Positions 28,301 through 37,227 of a DNA stretch of 64,000 nt are shown in pieces; the stretch's first letter is position 1, and the number at the start of each line of letters is the position of its first letter. Made by a program: the position numbers and the translations under genes. The stretch comes from Bacillota bacterium (GTDB taxonomy: Bacteria > Bacillota > Clostridia > Acetivibrionales > DTU013). Location of the stretch: the NCBI GenBank assembly GCA_023412665.1, contig JAEZCA010000003.1:1-64000 (forward strand). The letters run 5' to 3'. The notes beneath the pieces are model-generated. The model was not told where the DNA came from, made no database searches, and saw nothing but the letters and a program-made list of their open reading frames with translations.

Positions 28301-28953
28301 TATTCATCCCCGGCTTTGAGGAGGGAGTATTTCCCGGCATGCGCTCCATGGACAGTGAAGCCGAGCTTGAAGAAGAGCGCAGACTCTGTTATGTGGGCAT
28401 CACCAGGGCCAGGGAGAGGCTGTATCTTACAAGCACCTATACCAGGACGCTTTTCGGGAATACAACGTATAACAGGTGCTCAAGGTTCATGAAGGAGATC
28501 CCGGGAGAGCTTGTACAGGTAATCGGTAAAAAGGTGAAGGTTTCCGATGCTTTTGGCGGACGGCAGGGGAAAATCGGAGCCGATGCCGAGGGCGGCGGGT
28601 TTGGAATGCAGAGTGGATTTGGTGTTGCCAGAGTGCCTGGTAAAGGCCCGGCAGGCGGTTTTGGCGCTGTCAGCGGCACGGGAGGTCTGGGAGGAACCGG
28701 TTTCGGCTCAGGCATAGGCGGCGGCTCAGGTACAGCAGTGTTCGGCAGGACAGTGGAATTATCTGCTTCAGGCGGCGGTAAAGCTGCCGGACCGGATTTT
28801 AAGGCAGGCGACCAGGTGGTGCACAAGAAATTTGGTGTGGGTAGGATATCTGCCGTGATACTGGACAAAGGGGATCAGGTTCTGGAGATAGATTTTAGAA
28901 ACAGCGGAATGAAGCGCCTGGTGGCGGCCTTCGCAAATCTGGTCAAGCTTTGA
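25348..28953 (+). CDS. pcrA: PcrA/UvrD-type DNA helicase, interrupted by an intein
   Basis: A 1201-residue precursor: 858 residues of superfamily 1A 3'-5' helicase plus a 343-residue intein. The helicase acts in repair and replication restart. Motifs include LAGAGSGKTSVL (Walker A, near residue 45), TFTNKAAREMKERL, ILVDEYQDTN (motif II), QNYRSTK, LMTLHSAKGLEFPVVF and CYVGITRARERLYL. The intein splits motif III between DDQ and SIYGWRGAD. Near the C-terminus is a Gly-rich linker, then a Tudor-like end, AGDQVVHKKFGVGRISAV, that in PcrA contacts RNA polymerase. AGGTG precedes the start. After splicing the protein would have normal PcrA length for Clostridia apart from the Gly-rich linker, which is long. 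Confidence 0.95.
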   Translation: MITDKDRQQFIQLRKKFLEIEYGRLNPQQRQAVFQINGPLLVLAGAGSGKTSVLVNRIAYMIKYGDAYHSERVPEGLTTADLKLLQDAAGLESNAFRDIKVSAGSDPLPDEDRDRLVSILRDKPVHPASILAITFTNKAAREMKERLEGMLGGAVNDIWVSTFHASCVRILRRDIEKLGYSRSFVIFDTSDQQTLIKDSIKELNLNEKNFPVREVLSKIGRAKDELKEPQEYAREAGADFRLSKIARIYELYQRKLRNNNALDFDDIIMLTIKLFLDHPPVMEYYQRKFKYILVDEYQDTNTAQYTLVSLLSKHFRNLCVVGDDDQCIVEGSEILVPKGSQKVENIYAGQSVICAAGRGTTIEGIVSTVSSKDYTGKIVKITTSTGKIIKGTPNHIGFAKLNSQPGTYYVYLMYKKGYGYRIGQTQGVRSRKGEHVNGLFVRLNQEHGDRMWILYCTNDKEQAAFHEQLFSFKYGIPTAVNKDIDTENAVQRLFNDLCMFFEYPHHVCNAVIRGATGRKIVNIAVFNGRKASSKLGWHSHRICLNTSGRELKSCAQTADFPVRIGNRSTWRIETERIEYDEADVFANRISQLDENIEIVKKARLSENDSFSYMPLSHMKPSMSIPIYEDSRITEDIIESVEFEDYSGKIYDISVPHLRQFVCNGIVVHNSIYGWRGADISNILDFEKEFKDARVIKLEQNYRSTKTILDAANHVIKNNLGRKSKSLWTENDKGEGVQYFEAGNEREEADFIACQIESLIKEEGRKYKDFALLYRINAQSRALEEAFMKAGIPYRIFGGLKFYDRKEIKDIIAYLRLVQNPSDDVALKRIINVPRRGIGNTTLDAAESAAAERSCSIFSIISSAQEVPELKRAASKLTEFADMIGSFRALSDGMAVSELIEAVINKSGILDELQAEETDEARTRIENIKELISGAIEFESQSEEKGLEAYLANVSLVTDIDNLDGDNDRVVLMTLHSAKGLEFPVVFIPGFEEGVFPGMRSMDSEAELEEERRLCYVGITRARERLYLTSTYTRTLFGNTTYNRCSRFMKEIPGELVQVIGKKVKVSDAFGGRQGKIGADAEGGGFGMQSGFGVARVPGKGPAGGFGAVSGTGGLGGTGFGSGIGGGSGTAVFGRTVELSASGGGKAAGPDFKAGDQVVHKKFGVGRISAVILDKGDQVLEIDFRNSGMKRLVAAFANLVKL
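26326..27354 (+). mobile_element. Intein in PcrA with a GIY-YIG endonuclease-like domain
   Basis: In-frame insertion of 343 codons (precursor residues 327-669). It starts with Cys (CIVEGSEILVPKGS, block A), has a block B-like GTPNHIGF (T-x-x-H), and ends with YDISVPHLRQFVCNGIVVHN (blocks F and G) before extein Ser670. The nucleophile Cys, penultimate His, terminal Asn and +1 Ser needed for splicing are all present. Intein residues 81-155 look like a GIY-YIG nuclease: TYYVYLMYKKGYGYRIGQTQ, a later Arg, and a Glu in FHEQLFSFKYGIPT. No LAGLIDADG motif is seen. Its base composition looks richer in A+T than the flanking helicase, fitting later arrival. Whether the nuclease is active cannot be told. 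Confidence 0.93.
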
Positions 28954-29214
28954 CATGGGCAGTGTGCCAGTACCCGGCAGCAGCCTTCACAGAGCCGGTC
29001 ATACTTTTTTAATTATGACAGTGGGCTAGCGAGAAAGTTGCGGTCATAAGCAGACTGAAAATAAATAGAAAATCCCCGAATAAATGAATACGGGTATATC
29101 GTGCAGAGGATATGCAAATAATATTGTCTGCAATATGGATGTAAAGGGACGATTTCTGTATAATTCCGCTAATAGGGATGTCCCTTGGCCGATTATTGTT
29201 TTCGGAGGGATGAA

Positions 29215-29406
29215 ATGGATATTTATGATTATAATGAGGACAACCTTTCAACCATAGCACGCTCATGCAGCCACCTGAGCTCCAGAAATTCGCCGGGCCG
29301 CAGCAACTCGGGAGATCTGTCCTGCAGTGACTGTATCCATTGGAATGGAAGCGGCTGTTCAAGGAAACATCTGGAAGGCATTGTATCAGAATTGCACCTT
29401 GACTGA
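29215..29406 (+). CDS. Small cysteine-containing protein, function unknown
   Basis: A 63-residue protein with Cys18 and then Cys37-x2-Cys40-x7-Cys48 (LSCSDCIHWNGSGC), a spacing that could bind zinc or iron. The middle is Ser/Asn/Gly-rich and the last 12 residues look helical. GGAGGG precedes the ATG at 29215 by five bases, which supports translation. It is downstream of pcrA by 260 bases and convergent with the phosphatase gene. No family recognised. Confidence 0.55.
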   Translation: MDIYDYNEDNLSTIARSCSHLSSRNSPGRSNSGDLSCSDCIHWNGSGCSRKHLEGIVSELHLD

Positions 29407-29454
29407 GAAGCTTTAATGACGGCGTGGATGATACGACGCTGTATACTATTTGCC

Positions 29455-30105
29455 TCAGATCAGCCGCAATACCTCAAGAGGCTCACTTACCAGCACATTT
29501 GCTCCATTTGCCAGGAGCTCGTCTGCCTTTCGGAACCCCCATAGGCAACCGACAGCAAACATCCCGGCGGATGAAGCCGTGATCATATCAATGCCGGTAT
29601 CACCCAGATACAAGCACTCATCCGGCTTGACACCAAGCATCCCGGCGATCTCAATGGCGGCCGCAGGGTCCGGCTTTTTTGGTATGCCGGAGCGTTCACC
29701 ATAAACAGGATGGAACTTCCATCGAGGAAGAAGCTGATTGATCATCAGCTTGGCAAAATCATCGGATTTATTTGACAGTACCGAAAGCATAAGACCTTTG
29801 GATGAAAGTCCGTACAGCATCTCACTTATACCGGGGTATGGTTTTGTTTTATTGTTCCACCTTTTTGCATACTCTTCTCTGACCTCCAGATAGCAAGCAT
29901 CGACATAAGAATCGCTGCGTATGTTTTCCGGCAGTGTACGGATGACAAGGTTCCTAAAGCCGTTGCCGACGAAGTATTTATATGGTTCGATATCATGTAT
30001 AGGATGGTCATGCTTTAAGAGTACACTGTTCATTGAGTCAGCGATATCTTCCAGCGTGTCAAGCAGTGTTCCATCCAAATCAAATACTGCAGCTTTGAAT
30101 TTCAT
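29455..30105 (-). CDS. HAD-family phosphatase (phosphoglycolate phosphatase-like)
   Basis: A 216-residue HAD hydrolase. Motif I is FDLDGTLLDT with the nucleophile Asp; the cap helical domain follows; motif II is LSVLSNKSDD; motif III is the Lys in IPKKPDP; motif IV is LYLGDTGIDMITASSAGM. The set matches Gph/PgmB-like enzymes that dephosphorylate phosphoglycolate or small sugar phosphates. GAGGGAG lies before the start. It is 12 bases after the HDOD gene and probably in the same transcript. The true substrate is not shown by sequence. Confidence 0.85.
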   Translation of the reverse strand: MKFKAAVFDLDGTLLDTLEDIADSMNSVLLKHDHPIHDIEPYKYFVGNGFRNLVIRTLPENIRSDSYVDACYLEVREEYAKRWNNKTKPYPGISEMLYGLSSKGLMLSVLSNKSDDFAKLMINQLLPRWKFHPVYGERSGIPKKPDPAAAIEIAGMLGVKPDECLYLGDTGIDMITASSAGMFAVGCLWGFRKADELLANGANVLVSEPLEVLRLI

Positions 30106-30117
30106 TACTTTCTCCCT

Positions 30118-30978
30118 CTACACCCATGTAAAAAAGTTGCCAAGTCTGTCCACCTCGGATATCAGTGCATCGGTGACATCCTGTTTGTTAATATCCGTTA
30201 AGCCAAAATAGTCCATGATCTTGCTGGTGATCGCATGATTTATGTTCAAACCAAGCAGTTTCTCGTAGTACTCAGTGCTGATTACATCTGCTACATAAAT
30301 GAGCTTTACTTCATCTGAATCTGATTTTGCCAGGAATGGGGTGTGATGAAACTCTACGATATCTGTTATATCATCGCGTATATTCCATTTTCTGCATAAC
30401 CAGGCGCCTATCTCTGCATGTGTGATACCACCCAGGACAGAGCGCTCTGCAACTAACTGATGCATACCTGTCATTAGATTCTCAAAAATCTCGTCAACCA
30501 AATCCGGCGCACATGTGTCAAGCAAAGGTATGCCTATATCGTGGATCAATCCATATGTGAAAAGCTTGTGCTTATCCAGCCTTTTTATACGTAAGGATAA
30601 AATGTAACTCGCTGCAGAGGTTCCAAGAACATGTCTCCAATAATGGGTCATCTTAAATTTCCTGTGTTTATTCGTGGTTGTGATTTCGGAGAATAACTGC
30701 TTTGAAAGAAAGAACACAAGGAGGTTTTGTACTGCATCGATTCCAAGGTAAATGACAGCATCCTTTATTTTCGCTGTCCTTTTATAAAACTGCTTGGTAT
30801 TAAACACATTCAGAATTAGGTCACTCAACTGGTCATATCGGGCGACCTCTTGAACCAGTTGGTCGATATGCAGCCCTTGCGTATTTTTCAACATGTCGAA
30901 AATTCGGCTTACATCTTGCGTAAGCTTTGGAAAATTCTTAGAATTCTCTAAAAGCTCGAATATTTCCACGTTTTTCAT
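30118..30978 (-). CDS. HDOD-domain protein
   Basis: A 286-residue all-helical protein with an HDOD domain (an HD-related output domain in signal transduction). FPKLTQDVSRIFDML opens it; YLGIDAVQNLLVFFLSKQL, HYWRHVLGTSAASYILS and FTYGLIHDIGIPLLD follow the HDOD pattern. The HD dyad is present in LIHDIG, though HDOD domains are usually not active phosphohydrolases. GGITHAEIGAWLCRKWN is the later conserved block. No receiver or other sensor domain is attached. It is the first gene of a short minus-strand unit with the HAD phosphatase. Role inferred only as signalling. Confidence 0.82.
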   Translation of the reverse strand: MKNVEIFELLENSKNFPKLTQDVSRIFDMLKNTQGLHIDQLVQEVARYDQLSDLILNVFNTKQFYKRTAKIKDAVIYLGIDAVQNLLVFFLSKQLFSEITTTNKHRKFKMTHYWRHVLGTSAASYILSLRIKRLDKHKLFTYGLIHDIGIPLLDTCAPDLVDEIFENLMTGMHQLVAERSVLGGITHAEIGAWLCRKWNIRDDITDIVEFHHTPFLAKSDSDEVKLIYVADVISTEYYEKLLGLNINHAITSKIMDYFGLTDINKQDVTDALISEVDRLGNFFTWV

Positions 30979-31151
30979 CCGGCAATCCTCATAATCTGTT
31001 ACTTAATTACATTATATACTGTAATAAAGGGGATATCAAATACTAAGATCAGCCGGAATTCAGAAATAAGTATGATTGGCCTGAAAGCAGCAATACTGGT
31101 TGTTAACGGCTGTCGAAAATGAATATTATGCTGGGATGTGATTTGGCATTC

Positions 31152-31160
31152 TGCTATAAT
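31152..31160 (+). promoter_or_regulatory. Extended -10 promoter of the amidase gene
   Basis: TGCTATAAT at 31152-31160 with a weak -35 region. It places transcription start near 31167, so translation must begin after that, ruling out the ATG at 31119. Confidence 0.5.
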
Positions 31161-31184
31161 GTACATGTAGAATTTACAGGAGAT

Positions 31185-32402
31185 ATGGGCGTTCAATCTA
31201 CGTCCGGTATATACAAAATGACAAAAAGAATCTTAGCTTTTATGTTGACGATAGTAATGATATTAATTGTATCAGCCTGCTCCCGGAATGCTGATCGAAG
31301 CTCTGATCCTGCCGAAAACAGCAGAGGGACGGATGCATTTGTGTATGAAGAAGCCGATACCGATAAGGGCGATGATGATAGGATAGATGAAAACGAAGTA
31401 ATCGCCGGCGGTGATGCAGCCGCTCAAGAAATCGCAATGATCGGCGATGAACTGGCTGGTCTGGGTTCGGGTACAACCGGTGGGGGGCCTTCTGTTCAAG
31501 ATACGGGAACAAACAGTGAGGAACCAGTCGGACAAAATGACGCGGCCAGCGGCGAGAAAACTGGTCAAGATATGGGAACAACTGAAGGGGAACCGGTTGA
31601 GCAAAACGGGACAAGCAGTGAGCGAGTAGATCAAGACAGCGGAGTGACAGATGGGCATACTGATGAGGTATCTGAAGCAGATGGAGAGACGGAAGCCCTA
31701 AAGGATGAAACGGAGGCTCCTTTGATGCCGGAAAACGGCGTTGAGAGCGAAGATAGGAGTAAAGCTCTTGAAGGCCGGATAATCTGTATAGACCCCGGTC
31801 ATCAGACACGCGGAAATTATGATACCGAGCCGGTTGCACCAGGCTCCGATGAAATGAAGGCAAAGGTTTCAAGCGGTACAGCAGGAGTAAAAACGAGGAT
31901 CCCCGAGTATAAGCTTGTTCTGGAGGTAGCGCTGAAGCTGAGGGATGCTCTTGAAGGATATGGGGCAACCGTCATCATGACCAGAACAGAAAATAATGTT
32001 GACATAAGCAATGCCGAAAGAGCAGCAATAGCGAACGATGCAAACGCCGACCTGTATTTTCGCATACATGCCGATGGTTCAACAGACAAATCGGTCCACG
32101 GGGTATCAGTTCTGATACCGGGAAAAGGACATATCACCGATGAATATGTACTCAATGAAAGTGAGAAAGCCGGAAGCTGTATTTTAGAGGGCTTTGTGAA
32201 GGCCACGGGAGCAAAGCGGAGAGGACTGCCGAAAAGAAATGATCTGAGCGGCTTCAACTGGTGCAGGGTGCCTATGGCCTTGATAGAAATTGGTTTCATG
32301 TCAAATGCGGAAGAAGATGTAAAAATGAATTCAAAGGAATACCAGGATAAAATGGTAGAGGGTATGGCCAATGGTATTGTTGAACATTTCATGAATAATT
32401 GA
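31185..32402 (+). CDS. N-acetylmuramoyl-L-alanine amidase lipoprotein (Amidase_3)
   Basis: About 405 residues. A signal peptide ending LIVSAC is a lipobox, so the protein is anchored outside the membrane. An acidic, Gly/Thr/Glu-rich linker with loose GTxxGEPVxQN-like repeats spans roughly residues 35-190. The C-terminal zinc amidase domain cuts peptidoglycan stem peptides: IICIDPGHQTRG (zinc His), VIMTRTENN, ADLYFRIHADGS (zinc His) and MALIEIGFMSN (catalytic Glu). Start choice is uncertain. AGGAG is at 31178, only two bases before the ATG at 31185, while the next ATG at 31218 gives the more typical signal peptide MTKRILAFML but lies 35 bases from that site. It may act in cell separation or sporulation. 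Confidence 0.87.
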   Translation: MGVQSTSGIYKMTKRILAFMLTIVMILIVSACSRNADRSSDPAENSRGTDAFVYEEADTDKGDDDRIDENEVIAGGDAAAQEIAMIGDELAGLGSGTTGGGPSVQDTGTNSEEPVGQNDAASGEKTGQDMGTTEGEPVEQNGTSSERVDQDSGVTDGHTDEVSEADGETEALKDETEAPLMPENGVESEDRSKALEGRIICIDPGHQTRGNYDTEPVAPGSDEMKAKVSSGTAGVKTRIPEYKLVLEVALKLRDALEGYGATVIMTRTENNVDISNAERAAIANDANADLYFRIHADGSTDKSVHGVSVLIPGKGHITDEYVLNESEKAGSCILEGFVKATGAKRRGLPKRNDLSGFNWCRVPMALIEIGFMSNAEEDVKMNSKEYQDKMVEGMANGIVEHFMNN

Positions 32403-32475
32403 AGCTGCAAATTGATTCTATTTCATGAGGCGAGTGTGTAATTTGCATTTCCATAAATCAAATTGTATTTTTGAA

Positions 32476-32504
32476 TTGACAATAAAAGGTCTATACAATA
32501 TAAT
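32476..32504 (+). promoter_or_regulatory. Consensus promoter of the histidine operon
   Basis: Perfect TTGACA (32476-32481), 17-base spacer, perfect TATAAT (32499-32504). The leader to the hisZ GTG start is about 113 bases. It has an ATTTATTT/AAATAAAT pairing but no T-box core sequence and no terminator. Confidence 0.85.
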
Positions 32505-32623
32505 GGTTTCAATTCATTTATTTATCTGTTTAGCGTAGTGAAGCGATAAAGCGAAATAAATCCGTAAAACAAAAGATGGAATCAAATAAGCAGAACCATC
32601 ACATTGCAAAAGAGGTGCGGAAA

Positions 32624-33880
32624 GTGTCTAAATGGAATATCTACACGCCTGATGGAGTTCAGGATATCCTGTGCGGGGAATGCTTCCAGAAGAGGGAGCT
32701 GGAGCAGAAGCTGAGAATGCTTTTCCGGAGCTATGGCTTTAGTGAGCTTGAGACGCCCGCTATAGAATTCTATGATGTGTTTGCATCAGAAGGCAGCGCG
32801 ATGCTGCAGGAGAATATGTTCAAGTTCTTTGACCAGCAGGGCAGGATACTTGTTTTAAGGCCTGATATAACCGTCCCTGTGGCAAGGATAACCGCAACAA
32901 AATACAGAGATTCGGCATACCCGCTGAGATTTTCATATATAGGCAATGTCTATCGCTATAATGATTTCGGGGGCGGAAAGCAAAATGAATTCACTCAGGC
33001 AGGCATTGAAGTGCTGGGCATCAACACCCCCGAGTCCGATGCCGAGGTCATTGCCATAGCGATTCAAGCCCTCAGAGCCAGCGGACTGGAAAGCTTCCAA
33101 ATCGATATAGGGCAGGTTGAGTTCTTTAATGGTATTATGGAGGATACCGGACTTTCGGAAGAGGATATATCAAATGTCAGTATGCTTATAGACCGGAAGG
33201 ATTATGTCGGGCTTGAGGAGTTCCTGAAGAGGAGCGAGATCAGGAAGGAGCTCAAAGAGCTGATTTCAGGCCTGCCGGGATTGTTTGGTTCCGCAGATGT
33301 GCTTGAGAAGGCGCGCACCTTTGACCTGAACAAGAGGTCAAGGGATGCCCTTGAGAACATCCGTCAGGTGCTTAACATCATTGACGATTACGGCCTCGGG
33401 CAGTATGTCTCGGTTGATCTGGGCATGCTCAGGGGCCTTGCATATGATACAGGCATCATATTCAGAGGCTTCACATATGGCGTAGGCTTTCCTGTGCTCA
33501 CCGGAGGCCGGTATGACAAGCTGGTGGGTGAGTTTGGGAGAGAATGCCCCGCTACAGGCTTCTCCCTCGGTGTCAATATGGTGTTGATGGCTCTGCAGAG
33601 GCAGAAGGCAGAGCTTGAGAAACCTGACACCGACACTCTGGTCTGCTATGCCGAAAAGGGTAGGAAAGCGGCATTTGAACTATGTGCCGTACTGCGAAAG
33701 CAAGGGCTTGCAGTCGAGCTTGATATCGCCAACAGAACCGCCGGGGAGGCTGCTGCTTATGCGGCAGAAAGGAAAATAGGCGGGGTCATTAACATTTTAG
33801 ATGAAGAAAATGTAGAAATACATTATATCGAGTCAGGTGATACTGTCAGCGTCAAAATCAGTGAGTTATTAAAGAGGTGA
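32624..33880 (+). CDS. hisZ: ATP phosphoribosyltransferase regulatory subunit
   Basis: A 418-residue HisRS-like protein without tRNA charging function. It forms a complex with short HisG for the first step of histidine synthesis and gives feedback control. Class II synthetase-like motifs remain: [40 protein letters not shown] and [10 protein letters not shown]. The C-terminal half has [16 protein letters not shown] and [15 protein letters not shown]. The GTG at 32624 has GAGGTG six bases before it. The ATG at 32576 would add 16 residues without a ribosome site. First gene of the operon. Confidence 0.9.
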   Translation: MSKWNIYTPDGVQDILCGECFQKRELEQKLRMLFRSYGFSELETPAIEFYDVFASEGSAMLQENMFKFFDQQGRILVLRPDITVPVARITATKYRDSAYPLRFSYIGNVYRYNDFGGGKQNEFTQAGIEVLGINTPESDAEVIAIAIQALRASGLESFQIDIGQVEFFNGIMEDTGLSEEDISNVSMLIDRKDYVGLEEFLKRSEIRKELKELISGLPGLFGSADVLEKARTFDLNKRSRDALENIRQVLNIIDDYGLGQYVSVDLGMLRGLAYDTGIIFRGFTYGVGFPVLTGGRYDKLVGEFGRECPATGFSLGVNMVLMALQRQKAELEKPDTDTLVCYAEKGRKAAFELCAVLRKQGLAVELDIANRTAGEAAAYAAERKIGGVINILDEENVEIHYIESGDTVSVKISELLKR

Positions 33881-33885
33881 TATCA

Positions 33886-34518
33886 ATGAGGTATCTTACT
33901 ATAGCGTTATCAAAGGGAAGACTGGCGGATATGTCCATAGAGCTGTTGGAGAAGCTGGGAATAGACTGCTCCGAATACAGGGATGCATCCAGGAAGCTCA
34001 TATTTACCGATGAAAAGAACAAAATCAAGTTCTTCCTTGTAAAGCCGGCTGATGTTCCGACCTATGTGGAGTATGGCGCCGCTGATATGGGAGTCGTGGG
34101 TAAGGATACGCTGCTTGAGGAGGGCAGGCACCTTTACGAGGTGCTGAATCTGGGCTTTGCAGCGTGCCGTATGGTGGTGGCAGGCCCGGCCGGGCTGGAG
34201 GGAAAGCTGGACAGCCTCAATAACAAAAGAGTTGCCACAAAGTATCCGCGTATAGCAAGGGAGTACTTCGAGCATAAAAGGAGAGAATCCATCGAGGTCA
34301 TTAAGCTCAACGGCTCTGTGGAGCTGGCGCCCCTTGTGGGACTTTCCGAGGTAATAGTGGATCTGGTGGAAAGCGGAAGGACACTCAAGGATAACGGACT
34401 CGTGGTGCTTGACACGATAGCTGAAATCAGCGCCAGAGTGGTAGTAAACAGAGTGAGCATGAAAATGGAGAGCGAACGGATAAACAATATGATAGATGGT
34501 CTCAGAAAGCTGCTTTAA
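33886..34518 (+). CDS. hisG: ATP phosphoribosyltransferase, short form
   Basis: A 210-residue catalytic subunit that joins ATP and PRPP, the entry step of histidine synthesis. [54 protein letters not shown] and the PRPP-binding [21 protein letters not shown] are visible. It lacks the C-terminal regulatory domain of long HisG, which explains the need for HisZ. AGAGGTGAT comes before the ATG at 33886, which starts five bases after the hisZ stop. Confidence 0.95.
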   Translation: MRYLTIALSKGRLADMSIELLEKLGIDCSEYRDASRKLIFTDEKNKIKFFLVKPADVPTYVEYGAADMGVVGKDTLLEEGRHLYEVLNLGFAACRMVVAGPAGLEGKLDSLNNKRVATKYPRIAREYFEHKRRESIEVIKLNGSVELAPLVGLSEVIVDLVESGRTLKDNGLVVLDTIAEISARVVVNRVSMKMESERINNMIDGLRKLL

Positions 34519-34605
34519 AGCTTTTACAGGCGAAGTGCCACAGTCGTGTCCAAGGGTTAATCAGATTAGGGGTATTTGATAGTCAGAAACAGGAAGGTGT
34601 TTAAA

Positions 34606-35901
34606 ATGATAAAGCTGATCGATATGAGGCAGGAAAAGGATACAGAGCTGTTTGACAAGCTCATTGAAAGAGACAGGGTCGGAAAGCAGGATGTTATCGA
34701 TGTAGTTGGTTCGATACTGGAAAATGTCAGAATAAACGGCAATAAAGCTGTTCTTGAGTACACAAAGAAATTTGACAAGGCAGAGCTTGCCACGGAGTCG
34801 ATGAAGGTTTCCGGAAAAGAAATTGAAGAGGCCTATGAGAAGGTTGACAAAAAGCTCCTTGATATTATAAGAAAATCAAAGGAAAACATAATAGCATTCC
34901 ATGAGAAGCAAAAGGAGAACTCCTGGTTCACCACCGGCGAAGATGGTATTATGCTTGGGCAGCTGTACCGGCCTCTGGAGATCGTCGGCATTTATGTTCC
35001 TGGGGGTACCGCCGTTTTGACGTCATCAGTGCTGATGAATGCTCTGCCTGCAAAGGTCGCAGGGGTTGAGAGGATCATAATGGCAACGCCTCCTGCAAGG
35101 GACGGCAGCATTGACCCGGCCGTTCTTGTTGCAGCCAATGAATCAGGGGTAACCGAGATCTACAAAATGGGCGGTGCTCAGGCTATAGCCGCCATGGTAT
35201 TTGGTACTGAAAGCGTACCAAGGGTCGACAAGGTATTCGGACCCGGTAATATTTATGTATCCACCGCCAAAAGACTCTCATATGGGTACTGTGATATAGA
35301 TATGTTTGCAGGGCCCAGTGAGATAACCGTAGTGGCCGATGATACCGCAAACCCGTTATTCGTAGCGGCAGATCTGCTGTCACAGGCAGAGCATGACATA
35401 CTTTCAGCTTCCATTCTTGTCACACCCTCCGTCAAGCTGGCCGAGGAGGTCATAAAGGAACTGTCTGCCCAGTATGAAAGGCTGTCAAGGAAGGATATCC
35501 TGGACAAATCTCTTTCCGAATACTGTGCGGCAATAATCGTGAACGATCTTGATGAGGCCATGGATGTGGTGAACCGCATAGCGCCCGAACACCTGGAGCT
35601 GTGTATAGAAGATCCTATCGGAAGGCTGGGGTATGTTAAAAACGCCGGGGCCATATTCCTTGGAAATTGGTCGCCCGAGCCTCTGGGGGATTATTATGCA
35701 GGCCCGAACCACGTGCTTCCTACGGGAGGAACCGCCAGGTTTTTCTCACCGCTGAATGTAGCCGACTTTGTAAAGAAGTCCAGTGTTATTTCATATACGA
35801 GGAAGGCTCTTGAAAAAGCCAGCGATGCTGTTATAGGCTTTGCTGAATATGAAAAGCTGGACGGTCATGCAAACGCAATTAAGGTACGGTTTGATAAATA
35901 G
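34606..35901 (+). CDS. hisD: Histidinol dehydrogenase
   Basis: A 431-residue zinc enzyme oxidising histidinol to histidine in two NAD-dependent steps. Conserved blocks: IVGIYVPGGTAVLTSSVLMN, MGGAQAIAAMVFGTESVPRV, DKVFGPGNIYVSTAKR, DMFAGPSEITVVAD, LLSQAEHDILSAS and APEHLELCIEDP (catalytic Glu-His pair). GNWSPEPLGDYYAGPNHVLP holds further zinc-site residues. AGGAAGGTG lies upstream of the ATG at 34606; an upstream frame extension lacks support. Length is normal. Confidence 0.96.
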   Translation: MIKLIDMRQEKDTELFDKLIERDRVGKQDVIDVVGSILENVRINGNKAVLEYTKKFDKAELATESMKVSGKEIEEAYEKVDKKLLDIIRKSKENIIAFHEKQKENSWFTTGEDGIMLGQLYRPLEIVGIYVPGGTAVLTSSVLMNALPAKVAGVERIIMATPPARDGSIDPAVLVAANESGVTEIYKMGGAQAIAAMVFGTESVPRVDKVFGPGNIYVSTAKRLSYGYCDIDMFAGPSEITVVADDTANPLFVAADLLSQAEHDILSASILVTPSVKLAEEVIKELSAQYERLSRKDILDKSLSEYCAAIIVNDLDEAMDVVNRIAPEHLELCIEDPIGRLGYVKNAGAIFLGNWSPEPLGDYYAGPNHVLPTGGTARFFSPLNVADFVKKSSVISYTRKALEKASDAVIGFAEYEKLDGHANAIKVRFDK

Positions 35902-36036
35902 AGCGCAATGAGTTACCTGATATCTCAGGCCTGTGCCTCTGCCGGACAGCAGCAATAAACCGACAGCATAGCGGCTCAGGATGCCTGCAGAAGGATATCA
36001 CCGGCAATTGATGATTTGTCAAAGGAGTCAAATAAT

Positions 36037-37104
36037 ATGAAGAAATACTGGAGCAGGCTTGCTCAGGGGCTGGTGCCCTATGTACCCGGCGAGCAGCCGC
36101 AGGATAGAAAATATATAAAGCTCAATACCAACGAGAACCCGTATGGACCGTCACCTAAGGTAATCGAGGCTGTGAAGCAGGCCACGGACGATACGCTGCG
36201 GCTTTATCCCGATCCATCCTGCAGTATGCTGATCAATGCAGCCTCAGAAAGCTATGGAGTAAGAACAGACCAGATATTTGCCGGAAACGGGTCAGATGAA
36301 GTACTGGCATTCGCCTTCATGGCCTTCTTCGATCCGGGCAGGACTATAGTATTCCCTAACATCACATACTCTTTTTATCCGGTCTATGCTTCACTGTTCA
36401 ATCTGGACTATGTCACAACGCCTCTTGACAGTGAATTCAATATCCCTTCCGAGCAATTGATGAAAAGCAGCGGAGGCATAATACTGGCAAACCCAAATGC
36501 GCCAACGGGCAAGGCTTTGCCGCTGTCCGCCATCCGAAACGTGCTGGATGGCAACCCTGACACGGTCGTTATTGTAGATGAGGCCTATATCGATTACGGA
36601 GGAGAGTCGGCCATTGGTCTCATCAATAAATATCCTAACCTGTTGGTGATACATACATTTTCGAAATCCAGGGCGCTGGCAGGTATGAGGATAGGCTTTG
36701 CCTTCGGAGACAGCGGACTCATACAGGCCCTTGAAAGTGTTAAGAATTCCTTTAATTCATATACTCTTGACAGGCTTGCTATTGTTGCTGGAACTGCTGC
36801 TCTGCAGGATCCTGAATATTACAGGGGCACTTTGCAGAAGGTGCTGGCGACTCGTGAGAAATTTATAAATGACTTAAGAGAAAGAGATTTTATTGTCACT
36901 GACTCATCAGCGAATTTCGTCTTTGTCAGCCATAAAACTATAAAAGCTGACGAGATTTTTAGGAGGCTAAGAGAGGCAGGCATACTTGTCCGATATTTTA
37001 AGAATTCTCTGATTGATAACCATCTTAGGATCAGTATCGGGACGGAGGGTGAGATGAAGGCAGTTGTTGAAGCACTGGACAGTATACTAAGGAATGTATT
37101 ATAA
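36037..37104 (+). CDS. hisC: Histidinol-phosphate aminotransferase
   Basis: A 355-residue PLP aminotransferase of fold type I making histidinol phosphate from imidazole acetol phosphate. IKLNTNENPYGPSPKVIEA, IFAGNGSDEVLAFAF, ILANPNAPTGKALP, VIVDEAYIDYGGESA and HTFSKSRALAGMRIGFAFG (PLP lysine) are typical of HisC. AGGAGTC precedes the ATG at 36037. It follows hisD by 135 bases with no terminator between. Confidence 0.94.
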   Translation: MKKYWSRLAQGLVPYVPGEQPQDRKYIKLNTNENPYGPSPKVIEAVKQATDDTLRLYPDPSCSMLINAASESYGVRTDQIFAGNGSDEVLAFAFMAFFDPGRTIVFPNITYSFYPVYASLFNLDYVTTPLDSEFNIPSEQLMKSSGGIILANPNAPTGKALPLSAIRNVLDGNPDTVVIVDEAYIDYGGESAIGLINKYPNLLVIHTFSKSRALAGMRIGFAFGDSGLIQALESVKNSFNSYTLDRLAIVAGTAALQDPEYYRGTLQKVLATREKFINDLRERDFIVTDSSANFVFVSHKTIKADEIFRRLREAGILVRYFKNSLIDNHLRISIGTEGEMKAVVEALDSILRNVL

Positions 37105-37186
37105 ACAAATACGCTATGATCAGCAAAGCAGCAGAGGTTTGAATATGAAATTTTGCAAAAACTGGTGGAATTATACCGCAGTGTTT

Positions 37187-37195
37187 TGCTATAAT
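37187..37195 (+). promoter_or_regulatory. Possible internal promoter before hisB
   Basis: TGCTATAAT, an extended -10 element, lies in the 123-base hisC-hisB gap with no good -35. It might boost the distal half of the operon. Confidence 0.35.
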
Positions 37196-37227
37196 TACGT
37201 AGGATACGAGTTATTTGGAGGTGTGAT

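Noticed and set aside
25348..28953. Two separate helicase genes split by an inserted gene
   Set aside because: The frame is continuous and the insert has complete intein splicing motifs, so a single spliced precursor explains it.
32425..32450. ATGAGGCGAGTGTGTAATTTGC after the amidase gene as another repeat copy
   Set aside because: Similarity is short and no closing arm exists.
32505..32623. His attenuator leader peptide or T-box before hisZ
   Set aside because: Only two adjacent His codons occur in the upstream frame, and no terminator or T-box core is seen.
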